Part shown: positions 1-19,471 of the stretch, piece after piece
Position numbering within the stretch: the first letter of the stretch is position 1
Layout of the letters: each line of letters starts with the position of its first letter
Source of the DNA: Amoebidium appalachense
Taxonomy: Eukaryota > Ichthyosporea
DNA length: 64,000 nucleotides
Reading direction: 5' to 3'
Assembly (NCBI GenBank): GCA_963693365.1
Contig: CAVNZM010000006.1
Span: 558,001-622,000, forward strand
Made by a program: the position numbers and the translations under genes
Notes under the pieces: model-generated
Told to the model about the DNA's origin: nothing
The model's input: only the letters and a program-made list of their open reading frames with translations
Databases searched by the model: none

Positions 1-195
1 CACAGAAGACAACACACCACTTCATATACACCCACACCCACCTACCCCCACAGACACACACAAGAATACGAACAAACTCAGGCCCACACGCACGCACACA
101 CACACACACACACACAGACACACAGACACAGACACACACACACACACACACATGAACACGCACACACACACACACACAGGCACAGGCACACACAT

Positions 196-267
<72 letters not shown>

Positions 268-436
268 CCGCCACACACACACACACACACACACACCCTC
301 CGCCACACACGCAAACACACACAACCTCACAACCCCACAACAAACAACATACAGGCACAAGCTCCAAGCAACCCCACAGGTGCTGCAACTGCACACGTAA
401 CTACACGCACGCACGCACGCACGCACGGGCACGCAC

Positions 437-530
437 CGGCCAGCGCCTCGTACTCGTCCGCGTGGTCCTGCTCGTACTGCTCGCGCTGGAGCTCCAAAAG
501 CTCCTCCTCGTCTAGTTCCCAGTCGTCCAT
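437..530 (-). CDS. Possible first coding exon of an unidentified gene (partial)
   Basis: On the minus strand an ATG at 530 opens a short acidic reading frame beginning MDDWELDEEELLELQ and continuing REQYEQDHADEYEALA. It ends at a good splice donor (G|GTGCGTG at 437/436). The residue composition (Glu, Asp, Leu, Gln) suggests a charged helix or coiled coil. GC content and codon use resemble the confirmed exons, and the 3' neighbour is a CA microsatellite, as is usual for introns here. The rest of the gene would lie left of the window or inside the repeat-rich first 430 bases, where I can join no further exon. I do not recognise the family. It would be divergently arranged with the cyclase gene at 1868, about 1.3 kb away. 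It could also be a chance open frame. Confidence 0.35.
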
Positions 531-1867
531 GCTGCCCACTACCTGCCTGCCCTAGTATGGCAGGGCCTGCTTCGGTGGTATTATTCTCAGCGGCTATAAT
601 TTTACAACTAACGTAAATTATTTCTACTGTAGGTGTTGGTGCCTGAAATTGCCAGTGTCTATGCAAAGTTTTCCGAAATTTGCCCTCGAAGTCTCGCAGT
701 GACTCGCAGTCTCGCACAGTCGCACTCAGTCAGATCAGCGGGGGGATGTTTGTGTCTTTACGGCCAATCAAGCCGCGGTACCTTCGCGCCATTTTTTCGA
801 TTGCCCAATCATCGTGAGCACCATTCTGAACCCACTGATTGGTGGCTTGCTGACAGCTCACTCAGCTCAGCTACTCTTGCTCATGTAGGTTGCTTGCTTT
901 TTTTTAGTGTGAAAGGGAAGTAGACTAAGGCAGCGTTGTAACTGTAACTTGATTGTCTAAACGATACCATATGCACCGCAGTGTTCGACTTACAGCGGTT
1001 GCAGTGGTGGGTTCGGTGCTTGCTGCGCAGGTCCATAAATTCAGGCTTTTGTGCTGTCCAGGATAGTAGTGTGCGCTCTCAGCCCTTATGCTCTGGCAGT
1101 CGTAGCTAAAGGGATGCGCTAGTCATCTGCTAAAAAGACTGATGCTGCCTGGTAAACCCCAGGACTGCGGGAAACCCCTTGTGCATGAGTTAGCAACTCT
1201 TAAACGTTCGTACAATCATGCATGATGTGCTGGCTTGAGTAGGCTTGAGCCTCTCTCACAAGCATGGCCACATGACTCTCTTAACTTTCAATGTTTTGCT
1301 CTGGATGTTGTATAGATAGGTGTTCATATATCTATAGTAAAACCTGGAGCCGTGAGCTGATAGTGCTGTATCTGTATGTGGTCTGCCGCCATGTGTTCAA
1401 CATCCGGGAACTGATGTCAGTGGGCATGCGTGCACGCTTTGTCTGTGAACGTGCAGATGTTACGTGTATCATTGTTCTTGATGAGCATGAACGACCTCCT
1501 CCGCATTCACCCTCCAGGCTTGCACTTGGCAAGTTAGTGTCAAAGGCGACTTATGTGCACAGGTACTGTTACAATCTCTGTTTTTCAGGCTCTCCGACGA
1601 GAGTCTCCGTGCGTGCATGGCAACCTCTGCAACATCATCTATCTAGTTACCATATATGGGCACCAATAATTTTACCTGCGAATCACTAGCCGCTAAATCT
1701 GGCGCGCACAGTTGCAGTCTCCCAGTCGCAGAGCGACGAGCAATTGCAAAAGAGCGACGCAGACCAGCCTCAGGTGGCTTAGACTCGAGAGTCTCACAGT
1801 CAGTCTCAGACTCGAACTTGTCCAAGGGAGGGGCTCACGATTCATAGTTCTAGTGTGGCCGGTCAAT
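531..1867. other. Intergenic region between divergent genes
   Basis: I see no convincing coding sequence here. The stretch is mixed-composition DNA without long microsatellites, unlike the introns around it, which fits a shared promoter region for the minus-strand exon at 530 and the cyclase at 1868. Small palindromic fragments with the core GACTCGCAGTCTCGCA (about 700) and related CAGTCTC/GAGTCTC words (about 1720-1815) recur. No TATA box or other promoter element could be assigned with confidence. Confidence 0.5.
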
Positions 1868-8337
<6,470 letters not shown>

Positions 8338-8880
8338 GCAGACCTCTAAGGGGAGCGCCGTGTTGGGTACCTTTACTACATAGGCAACAAAACTATGGGG
8401 ATTTATTATTTTAGTGCTGGTGTTGTGTAAAGATAAAGCTGATCGATTTTCTTGGTGCTATGATACCCCATAGCTCTTCAGGAATAGCTCGACTTGACTA
8501 AGCGCTGAATAACTTTTTTGTACAGGCATGTATTTTTTGTTAGCTATTGAGTTCTAGGGTGACCATTGCTTGGTTGTTCTAGGGAGGAGCTAGGGGTTAG
8601 GGCGTGAAAAGGTGTGTGTGTGTGTTCAGGGGGGGAAAGGGTTGTGTGTGTGTGTGTGTGTTTCGGGGGAGGGGGGGGGGGGGGGGGGGGGGAGGGAGGT
8701 CCCAGCTGGTCTGGGACTGAGCACACAGACCGTGACGTATGCAATTTATCACAGTCGTGAAAGCCAGCTGTAACAGTTAGGCTGCAAGTGGGCGTAATGA
8801 TGCACGTGTACTATTTGGATTGGATAGCATAGATACCGAGTGTCCCAGGGCTCCCAGATACCGAGTGTCCCAGGGGAGCT

Positions 8881-9104
8881 CGGAAAAAAAAAAGAAAAAA
8901 AGAAAGAAAAAAAAACGGGGAACCCAACTAATTGATTTTCTTAGTCTTTATGGTGCTTCGTAGAGTAAGAAAACCTTGATATATATCAACACCCGACATC
9001 TATGTACTTGATCATGATATACCGCTGAGGGGATATTCCGAGCAAAAACCCCCATACCTGAGACTGGTCTCTCTTTGCCTCGAGTAAACAGCGTAAACCC
9101 CCGC
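8881..9104 (+). mobile_element. Retroposon-like element, copy 1 (A-run, core, AAACCCCC end)
   Basis: An A-rich run (8883-8916) is followed by a core of about 190 bp starting CGGGGAACCC and ending GCGTAAACCCCC. The core recurs at 14776-14968 with only scattered substitutions and small indels. The highly similar interior includes GATATACCGCTGAGGGGATA and TTGCCTCGAGTAAACAGCG. No reading frame and no clear tRNA-like promoter boxes are seen. I could not define a target duplication for this copy, unlike copy 2. The orientation of transcription is uncertain. Confidence 0.65.
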
Positions 9105-9304
9105 TAGCATATAGCTATATATGGAACAGATCCAACCGGCTTGGAGTCTGTATCACGTGCACGTAACTTAAATAAATAATACATAAAGAGAACTATCTGC
9201 ATGCATGTGGGTTCAACGGTGCATGTACTAAAACTAGTCTAGGCGTTGGCTGAGCATAAGCATTTAGGCTCCGGGCCCAGGCATACGTTGGGGTCCAGGG
9301 CCAA

Positions 9305-9339
<35 letters not shown>

Positions 9340-9374
9340 AAACCACATCGGCTAAGTCAAAGTATTTGCTCCGA

Positions 9375-9680
9375 GCAGAATTATTCTGCAAATTCAGCAA
9401 TAGAGCATGATTTATTCTGCAAAACCAGAATTATTCTGCCAAAAGCAGACTTATTCTGCAATTGCAGCAGAGCTATTCTGCAAAATTTAAAAGCAGAATT
9501 CTTCTGCTGTCTTTGAAGCTGCTGTCGAAATTAATTCTGCTACAAGCAAAATCAAATCAAGTTCTTCCCAAAAGCAGGGTGAATCAGGCTGCTCAAAGCA
9601 GAATACTATTATAAGTTCTGCTTTTGCAAAACAATTCTGCTTTTTGCAGAACAATTCCACTTTTTGCAGAATAATAATTT
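9375..9680. repeat. Cluster of palindromic GCAGAAT/ATTCTGC motifs
   Basis: About a dozen copies of the heptamer ATTCTGC or its complement GCAGAAT lie within 300 bp, often paired head to head as GCAGAATTATTCTGC. In the left part TTATTCTGC recurs every 19-31 bp. The right part has the opposite motif orientation, so the block can fold on itself. Function unknown; no coding sequence. Confidence 0.75.
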
Positions 9681-9755
9681 GCTTTTTGTAAGTTGACTGC
9701 CGATGTTGTTGGGCCCTTTATTTGGGGAGGGGAGGGGAGCGGAGAGAATGGCTAT

Positions 9756-9809
<54 letters not shown>

Positions 9810-9955
9810 TATAGGGGTTGCACGGTATGGGGGAAGAAACTCGTGGAGTGTAAAACATGTACAGGGATCGAAAACAGGCCGGGGGGCTGGAGGGTCGAAG
9901 GCAGAAGAACATGCAATGCTCTGGGTGTGTGTGTGTGTGTGTGTGTGTGTTAAGG

Positions 9956-9957
<2 letters not shown>

Positions 9958-10039
<82 letters not shown>
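9958..10039 (+). repeat. Uninterrupted 82-bp poly-G run
   Basis: Pure G from 9958 to 10039, directly after a (GT)n tract and the word TAAGGCC. It is the longest of dozens of homopolymeric G or C runs in the window. Such runs can form stacked G-quadruplexes and are also prone to length error in sequencing. Confidence 0.85.
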
Positions 10040-10040
<1 letters not shown>

Positions 10041-10649
10041 GGTTTGGTTTGAGGACATATCCCAAACGGGACCGGGCAGGCCGTGAAATAATGGCGGGGT
10101 GCAGGGGCTGGGGGAGGGTCAAAAGAGCTGACTTTTGGGCCCTTGAAAGAAAACGGAGGGGGGGGGGGGGGGGGGGGGGGGAGGGGGGGGGGGGGGGGCA
10201 CGTGCACAGTGACGTTCATGTTCGCTCTTGATTTGTATTTGTTCCTGTTTAAACTTTGTAAAATTTGGCCACTGTACACTGTCAAATGTTTTCTCACACA
10301 CATAGGCCGCCGCATGACCACTGATTCAATAACACCACTGACCTCTGCCAGAGTCTCTAACAAGTCATAAACATCAACCGTTCTTATATTCAATCGAGGT
10401 TACAGGTTTACGTTTAGGGTTCTTACGGACTTCGTTCTAAAACTCTAGTGCACACAACACTGCTTAATACTTTGTGCAAGCTTACCGAACAGCCCACCAA
10501 CAAACTTTAGGACCAAGCCAACAGTAACATCTGAACGCCTGCATACAGAAAGGGCGGCGAGAACTTGAAGGGAAGGTCACAGTGCTAGGAAACGAGTCCG
10601 GCTGTTTGAAAATCTGGTTCGAGCCACCGACAGCACCTTGTTCAAGTCT

Positions 10650-11035
10650 CACCGTAATATTATGAATGATCATAACTAAGTTAAGTTTCACCGTAATATT
10701 ATGAATGATCATAACTAAGTTAAGTTTCACCGTAATATTATGAATGATCATAACTAAGTTAAGTTTCACCGTAATATTATGAATGATCATAACTAAGTTA
10801 AGTTTCACCGTAATATTATGAATGATCATAACTAAGTTAAGTTTCACCGTAATATTATGAATGATCATAACTAAGTTAAGTTTCACCGTAATATTATGAA
10901 TGATCATAACTAAGTTAAGTTTCACCGTAATATTATGAATGATCATAACTAAGTTAAGTTTCACCGTAATATTATGAATGATCATAACTAAGTTAAGTTT
11001 CACCGTAATATTATGAATGATCATAACTAAGTTAC
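10650..11035. repeat. 39-bp tandem array, about 10 copies
   Basis: Nearly identical 39-bp units (each containing CACCGTAATATTATGAATGA and TCATAACTAAGTTAAGTTT) are repeated about ten times. Because 39 is a multiple of 3, one minus-strand frame stays open and encodes a 13-residue repeat (LVMIIHNITVKLN). No start context, splice signal or family match suggests that it is a real protein. A similar word (GTTTCACGGTAATATT) lies nearby in the zinc-finger gene intron at about 11331. Confidence 0.92.
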
Positions 11036-11170
11036 AGATTTCGAGCAGCAACCTCCTATGGCCCGTTTGTCAGCCTACAAAGGGTGTTGCAAAATTACAC
11101 ACTAAACAGTGCCGCATTTCATTCGAATGCGTTGGACCAGGTAGTGGTTACATAGGAGAAAGACTGGGTA

Positions 11171-11367
11171 TCATGGGAAACCATGGGGGCTCGGGTCGGC
11201 CTTTGGGGCCAAAAAGGGCAGGGTGGCAGTGAATGGCTGGTAGCACTGGGCACCGTGCTGCTTGTTGCATAGTTTCATGTTGTGGTCCTTGAGCGCATGC
11301 GCCTGCAAAAAACCGAGTTAGTCAATGTTTCTGGTTTCACGGTAATATTTTTGCCCTGGAAAAAAAA

Positions 11368-11404
<37 letters not shown>

Positions 11405-12541
11405 GGGGGGGGGGTGGCTATGTAATAACTTGCTATGCCCAGAAGTGCAAAAGGTCCTTCTTGACCACACCTACCCCTCATGCCACTGTATACCACTGAA
11501 AAAATGGCAAGGGAAAAAAAATTCAGTGACACCAGACACCAGCAGGTTAAAGATAAGTTAAAAGCGTCCAATTGAAACTAAGGCATGTGCACCCACCTGC
11601 AATGAGCGCCATGCCTCGTAGCGCCTTCCACAGTCTTCCACCGGACACACGTGACCCAATATCAGTTGGTGCTTGCGCCGCCGATGTCGTTTACGTGGGG
11701 CAGGAGACACGTCTTTACTATCTGACTCGAGTGTGTCGGACCCATCCACGCTGCTTTGTGTTTGTCTTTTGCGGTCGTATTTACTTGTGTGTAGGTCGAC
11801 CGCAGGGGAAAGGCTGCTTGTTTCAGTCTTGGTGCTGTGCAGGGAACCATGGGAGTCCGATTCAGTGTTGGATGGTGCTGTGTTTTCTCTCAATATCTGG
11901 CCCAGTTGGCTAAAAATCTCGTCTGTTTCTGCGTCGGTGGCGGCTGCAAGTATTTTCAATGCTGCTGCACTCTGTGTGCCCTCATCCCTGCTACGTGCCT
12001 CGAGCTCCTCTGCATGCTGACCCGTTGAATTGGGCCACCTAAACACTTGCGGGCTCGACAAGTGAAGAGGGTGCATGGACGGAGTTGTTGGTAGGTTGTC
12101 TGAGCCACCGTGGTAAGTTACTTTATGCTCGGCTGTGGACAAGGGTGAATGTAGCGGGCTAGGTGCGTGGGCATGTGAAGTGAATGTGTTGCAGACGGCA
12201 GGATCAGAGTGACGCTTTCTTGGCCTATTGCGCACAGGCGCGTGTGAGGGGGAGTGTTGGGGCGCAGCACTGAGGGGTGGGTTGGCCTCTATTGCAGCCA
12301 CCACCGCCAGCAACTGTTCAATCTCCTCCAATTTGTTTTGCCATGGCCCTGCCCCACTGGTACTGTGACATGGTAATGGGTCGCTGTGTCTCCGGTTGAC
12401 GGTCTCCAGGTGGCCCAGAAAACTCTCGACCAGGCAGGCATCAAGCACGGGCAGGCATGAGGGTGTGCTGCCTGTACAGTGGCCACAGCAGCAACTTGGG
12501 TCCATGCTGGGCACCTCCCTGCTGCTGCACGGCCAGAACAT
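11171..12541 (-). CDS. Single C2H2 zinc-finger protein (2 exons, 358 aa)
   Basis: Exon 1 is 12541-11597 (315 codons, from ATG at 12541). Exon 2 is 11302-11171 (stop TGA). The intron is GT-AG, phase 0, and holds a poly-G block. Most of the protein is low-complexity, rich in Ser, Thr, His and Pro, with a basic stretch (RKRHRRRKHQ) just before the finger that looks like a nuclear localisation signal. The finger itself is split by the intron: CPVEDCGRRYEAWRSLQ in exon 1 and AHALKDHNMKLCNKQH in exon 2, giving Cys-x4-Cys-x12-His-x4-His. I infer a nuclear, possibly DNA-binding protein. The family is not recognised and the start could be a later Met (MDPSCC). It lies between the two cyclases on the same strand as copy B. 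Confidence 0.62.
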
Positions 12542-14705
12542 GCTACTCTATGCGTGTGTGTTGGGGATAGTTTCTAGTTGGGGAATGCGCACCAACGTGT
12601 GTTGAGGAAACTTCTAAAAAGGTGCACGTCTAGTAGAGAGCTAGCTAGAAGTTGACACTGTGTGGGATAACTCGAGGGCTAAATTAAGGGCAAACGTAAA
12701 TTTGAATTCGAACACCAATTGATACTTAAAAAAGACTGAAAGCACAACTAATAATTGCGCTATGTTTGCACAGGCGTGTTTCTGTCCACTGAGAACATAT
12801 TGTCCGTTGTAATGCAGAGCTTGAACAGATATCCTTAAGTGCTGTGTAACATTTGCATGAATCAAAAGACTACGGTTGTACATACAACAATGCAGGGGGA
12901 TATGCTGCACGGGGCTGAACGTGAATCTTGTGAACTGGGCACATACAAGTTCACACATGAGGTTCTTTCCAACACAGCAAGCCGAACCAGATAATGCTGG
13001 ATAATGCTGCATACTGTGCACGCGTCATCTTCGCTTTATAGTTATCATCCCAGCGGAGAAAGACGGTCCGTGCACTCTCCACCATAGCTTGGGAGCCTTG
13101 GGCAAGCAAACAAACAACAAGCTACAGCCGAGGTTGAGGCTTCTGTTTGTGTCATAGTTTGCACATCAGCCGAACATTGGGTGGGAGCAAGTGTGGGGGC
13201 ACCAGCCAGTGTGAAATTTTTTATATATAATGACTTTATTGATGTGCTCATATGTTCGAAGGACACGAAAAAGAGATATCCCATATATTGTGAAATTTCG
13301 GTGCTTTCTCGGGTTTTTTTTTTTTTGAACTACCGAGACCGTGTTTCTAGGGCCGGGGGTGGATTTTCGTCGGCCATCCGTATCCGTGTGCATTATCGAT
13401 AAAAAAGGGAAGTGAATATTGAGGATAAATGTCTACATGTGCCTCCGCAAGTCATGTGTTTTCTTGTAACAGTGTGGCCCAGGAAGGTAAAATGGCGAAC
13501 TGTAAATTGAGGGGGTGCCGGGGGGAGGGGGTGCGTGGGAGGGGACTGCTGGACAGTCTGAGACATGTGCCCCTTTTTACGAAATCTCCACCAACTCGAC
13601 ACTATAGCTATACGTACATGTGAGGCTGTGGGCCCCGAGGTGAATGATCCCAGACAAGCAGTACAATAATTCCAACACCAAAAATACAGACCCAGGAACC
13701 GTTTACATGCAAAGCTTCTTCCCGCCCCTTTTCCTCATGTACCTGTTTAAATTGATATCCGCCGGCGGATAGTGTAGAGTTCTTGCTGCTGGTCTGATTG
13801 GCGGGCTAAGGACCAATCACATAGCTCGTCGAAATCGGTGATCAAGCTGAGTCATGCATTGCATCTACACTTGACAGTACTCGCTCACCGACTGTGTTGA
13901 CTTACCGACTCGTTCAACCTTCCCCAACAAAGAAATAAATAACTATATGCATGGCGTTATAATCTAATTAAAAGTGCAAAAAAATTGAGAGAGTACGGAT
14001 GCTTCAACCGTGGCTGAAGCAGCATCCGTTTCTTTGATGGACGTCGGCTGTCGGCGTCGACGGTCGGCCCGCGGGCCGCGGGGTGAACAAATAATTGGCG
14101 ACAGGTATAACGGTCAGCCCCAATTTGATTGGCTATTTCGACACCACTGCGTACATGCGCGGCGCCACCAGTGACCAGGTGCGCACCCGCGACCTGTGTG
14201 CATTTTGGTGATAAAACATCATGGCATACAGGGGCGTGTGGCCGTCGGACGAACGTCATATAATATTACTTACACGAATAAACACGCTGTTTCTTGAAAT
14301 GTTATTTTTTGCAATATTAATAGATTTCTTTGTGATCGTTTATTATGGACACACATGCATGTTAGGTGTACATAGTACCTGAATAACTATGCATGCAGTG
14401 CGTACACTCACGTATACGTATACATCTACGTACATCCATCCAACAACGTACATCGCTCGACACCGACATGATGAGATGCAAACCACATTTGGAAATCACT
14501 TGAAATAGTAGCTCTACATAAATAGGGACTTTAAGTGCGGCCATCGGCCTGGGACCAACAAAGATTCTTCATGAACCAAAGATCAGATTTCGCACCCTGT
14601 ATGGTATCGAATTGTCTCCCTAAACCAGAGTTTTTGGACCAATCCGTAACGTGTCTGGTTCAGTACAATGCGGATATTTGATTGGCGCACTCATAAGAAA
14701 TAAGT

Positions 14706-14713
14706 CAACTTGA

Positions 14714-14776
<63 letters not shown>

Positions 14777-14979
14777 GGGGAACCCCAACTAATTGATTTC
14801 TCCTTGTAGTCTTTATGGTGTCTCGTAGGAAAGTAAACCCTGATATATAGTCATCACCCGACATCTATGTACGTGATCATGATATACCGCTGAGGGGATA
14901 TTCCGAGCAAACCCCCCCTCATACCTGAGACTGGTTTCTCTTTGCCTCGAGTAAACAGCGTAAACCCCCAACTTGATAT
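14706..14979 (+). mobile_element. Retroposon-like element, copy 2, with 11-bp target duplication
   Basis: An A-run of about 58 bases (14717-14775) is followed by the same core as at 8917-9104 (CGGGGAACCCCAAC to GCGTAAACCCCC). The element is flanked by the direct repeat CAACTTGATAT at 14706-14716 and 14969-14979. This is a typical target-site duplication, so this copy was inserted by a nicking and copying mechanism. It encodes no protein. The family is not recognised. Confidence 0.75.
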
Positions 14980-15579
14980 CGTTCACCTTCGGGTGACCTT
15001 CAATGAATTTTCCCTGCTTGGCTTGACTTGAAACTTGTAAGTCTTGTATATAGTAGAAGCTTTGAGAAGCCAGTGAAATTTACATGATACTTACATAGCA
15101 GGGTTTTTGTACATGGTGCCACGGTGCCGACTGTGCACACATTACTAACTGCATGACCATGCATGTGTGATCTCGTGACATATATGGTGGCACACACACA
15201 ATGTCATGCACCACCATGCATGATGATATATGCATCCGGCCAGCTCCAGCCCTCCCGGCAACCTTTCCGGCTGCTATCATGATTGTGTGACTGGGATCGT
15301 ATTACATACCGTGAATATTAATAGTCCTCGGATTTGAGCGACGTAGTCAGTAGTAAAGCCTTTGAATGGGTGCACGTGGGTGGGTGCAGGTGCACGTGGT
15401 TGGGTGATGCCCGTGCATTAAGTTGGGTGTGACTGCGGGACAGGCCCGCGGCCCCAGGGTGGGTGGGGGCTCCCTCGGGGCCCGGCGCAGGCAGTCTGCG
15501 CGGGGTCCACGTGGCCGGGGCTGCTCAAGCAAGAACCCCGCCCCCTCCCCCCCCCTCTCCCTCTACCTCCCTCTCCCTC

Positions 15580-15895
<316 letters not shown>

Positions 15896-16125
15896 GCCCC
15901 TCTCCCACCCCCCCACCCCCTCCTTCTACCCTCCTCTCCCCACAACCCCTCCCACACACACACACACATACTCGGAACCCTGCGGCTCCCTCCCGCTCTC
16001 TCCTGCTCACTTCAATATGATATTTCCCTTCTTTTCCCCCACCAAACCGGACCTCTTACCTTCGGATGTACATCCGATTAGCACCGCAAAATAATGATGT
16101 TGGTGACGATTTTGTGTTCACAGGG

Positions 16126-16768
<643 letters not shown>

Positions 16769-16983
16769 GTACGTATTTAATACGAAATCGGCACCATGTC
16801 TGTAGTATGGGCTCAGAATGTACTGTTCAATCGGGTAGGAGGATAGGCTGGTGCCGCCTGTTACTCACCTGAAAAATGCGGTATGGGATTTAAATTTGAT
16901 AAAACAGCACAACCCTCCGGCACTGTGGTGTGTGTTAATAAGTCGTGTGCTTCATTCACTGGTACGATTCACGTGCACGCGAA

Positions 16984-17153
16984 ACACACACACACACACA
17001 CACTCTCACACACACACATACACACATACACATACTGTGACACACACCGTCACACACACACGCGCACACATACACACACACAAAACACACACACCCAAAC
17101 ACACACGCACGCACACACACACACACACACAAAACACACGCAGATGCACACAA

Positions 17154-17246
<93 letters not shown>

Positions 17247-17723
17247 ACACATTCGCACATTGTCAATGTAGCACGAATGCAATGATAGTTGGGCTGGAGC
17301 TCTGGAATGGAGGGGCGAGGAGAGGGTGCTTTCGTTTGTTGAGGGGTGCATGGGAGACTGAGGGAAGGGAGTGAGCCATGGATTCTTGAAAATATGAGCC
17401 TCGTCCAGGTGGGTGGGTGCCGGATGATGGGCGAAGACTACAAGGGGGGAAGGGGGGGGGGGGGGGGGGGGGGGGGGGGAGAGAGCAACACGAGCCAAGA
17501 ATACTAATATCCTCCCCCCACACCTACCCACCCATGTGGCCCCACCCACCCACTCATCCACCCACCCAACCCCCTCAGTCGTAAATCCAAAAATAGAACA
17601 CACGCTTATACATATTCAGGCACACACACCTTACACGCGGGATATAAACACACGCATGCACGCATGCACACGCGGCACTCGCCTGCGTGTGCGCCTGCAC
17701 ACACACACACACATACACACCGT

Positions 17724-17799
<76 letters not shown>

Positions 17800-17896
17800 C
17801 TCACACCGTACACAAAACACACACACGCACGCACACGCGCGCACACACACATACACACACACACACACACAAGCATCACACACACACACACAAGCA

Positions 17897-17954
<58 letters not shown>

Positions 17955-17955
17955 C
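16984..17955 (+). repeat. (CA)n compound microsatellites in two blocks
   Basis: CA-rich blocks at 16984-17240 and 17698-17952 are separated by about 450 bp of unique and G-rich DNA. The second block contains a short duplicated unit (AAGCATCACACACACACA) at about 17870-17905. Confidence 0.93.
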
Positions 17956-18353
17956 ACAGTGTTTTGGTTCAAAGCTGCCAGACTGAGTGATTAATGTTAG
18001 TAATACCGTACGTGTACAACAATCCTCGATTTCACGGTACCTATTGCCAGTAACACTGAGTAGGTACAGTACGGTGATGGTCTAGAAGCGGGCTTAAATA
18101 CCACTGTACAGACGAATTGCTATCGGATTGGACCCTACTTTTTATACATTAATGTACAACACCACCTTTGCCAACCCATATATTTCTGTACAGTATGGTA
18201 TGCCCCGTTCCTGTGTTGTCAGTTATGTAGGCGACCGGGTGGCATATAGCCCTCACTAGTGGCGATTTCTGCCAAATATCTCATCAAGTGCCATCATGAC
18301 TGCGAGGATAAACGACAAAGACTGAGAGAGAGAGATAATGTGCACCAATACAA

Positions 18354-18356
<3 letters not shown>

Positions 18357-18430
<74 letters not shown>

Positions 18431-18730
18431 AACTCACTCTCTCGGAGCTCCCCCCTCTCTTTCTGACTGTTTCCTCGCACACACACTCTCTAGATCTCTC
18501 GCTCTCCATATCTTTCTCCTTTAGAGACCCCCCTCCCCTCCTCCCCCCACCCTCCCCCCCCTGGGCCCCCCTTCTCTTGCTCTCTCTCTCTGAGACTCCC
18601 CTCCCCCCCTCCCCCCCCCCCCCCCTCCATCTCTGTCTCTCTCTCTCTCCCTCCCCCCTCCCCCCTTCTCGGGCTCTCTCTGTGTTTCTGGTCACTCCCC
18701 CCCCCCACCCCCTCCCTCCCCCTAGGCCTC
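18357..18730 (+). repeat. (CT)n microsatellite and C/T-rich tract
   Basis: About 34 CT units at 18357-18424 are followed by roughly 300 bp of C/T-rich sequence with poly-C runs. No gene is seen. Confidence 0.9.
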
Positions 18731-19437
18731 GTTCGTCGCTTCAGCTTGTATACTTAGTTGCCATTGAGGCCCCAATTTCAAACAGAATGCTATTTCTGAA
18801 ACAGAAAAGTTTTGCCCCCGAGCACTCAGAATTCACGGTTTACCTATATTGAGTACCTTAATAAGATACTTATCCTTGGTGAACAGCCAACAATATTTGT
18901 ATTCTGTTTTCTGTTCATTTTACTTTTTGGATTTTCTCAAAGTGCGCATGACACTGTCCCTTTGCATTTTGTGAATATTTGCTATCTGTTTGGTTTACTT
19001 CGTCGGAATGTGTTCCCTACATACACAACGTACCGGTGCACATGGTAACAATGTTACTAGTACTATAATATGCCTTTCAAGCCACCCAGCCTGCCTATCC
19101 AATATTTATTATATCTATCTACATGCAATCCCTTCAAAAGTTTGCAACCGGACACCACATACATTCTACACTGCTAGCTAGTAGGGTAAAAATCACTCAT
19201 GTACATGTTATTAGCCTAAGGATGGTAACAAGCTTAAGACCCACGGTATGATCGTCACTTTCACATCACAGACAGGTGCATCCCCTCCCAGGGCCTTCCC
19301 GTGCACCCCCAACCACACATACAAAAAGACACACGCAACATACACACATACACATACAGTGCATGGATCTGTCCTACTAATATTAACAGCATGTGGCGTC
19401 GTGTGAATCCGTTCCCTTTGCTTTTTACTTTGCATAG

Positions 19438-19438
<1 letters not shown>

Positions 19439-19471
<33 letters not shown>

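Larger units (their letters stand above)
8338..11170. other. Intergenic, repeat-rich, no gene seen
   Basis: This lies between the stop of cyclase A and the stop of the zinc-finger gene. It contains a 19-bp direct repeat (ATACCGAGTGTCCCAGGG) at about 8831-8873, a retroposon-like element at 8881-9104, a poly-G run at 9307-9337, a cluster of GCAGAAT/ATTCTGC motifs at 9375-9680, poly-G runs at 9758-9808 and 9958-10039, and the 39-bp tandem array at 10650-11035. No reading frame has convincing coding character. Confidence 0.6.

Noticed and set aside
10540-10640. GGTTCGAGCC at 10616 as the B box of a tRNA gene
   Set aside because: No acceptor stem, D arm or A box can be paired with it at the right distance.
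13957-14259. 100-codon minus-strand frame in the CpG-rich patch
   Set aside because: No recognisable domain, no splice partners, and mixed composition unlike the confirmed exons.
14776-14968. Resemblance of the retroposon core to U5 snRNA (CTGGTTTCTCTT) or, on the minus strand, to a spliced-leader RNA (CAG|GTATGAG after ~45 nt)
   Set aside because: The U5 match is only about 12 bases and the conserved U5 loop is missing. The donor-like word alone, without an Sm site or evidence of trans-splicing, is not enough.
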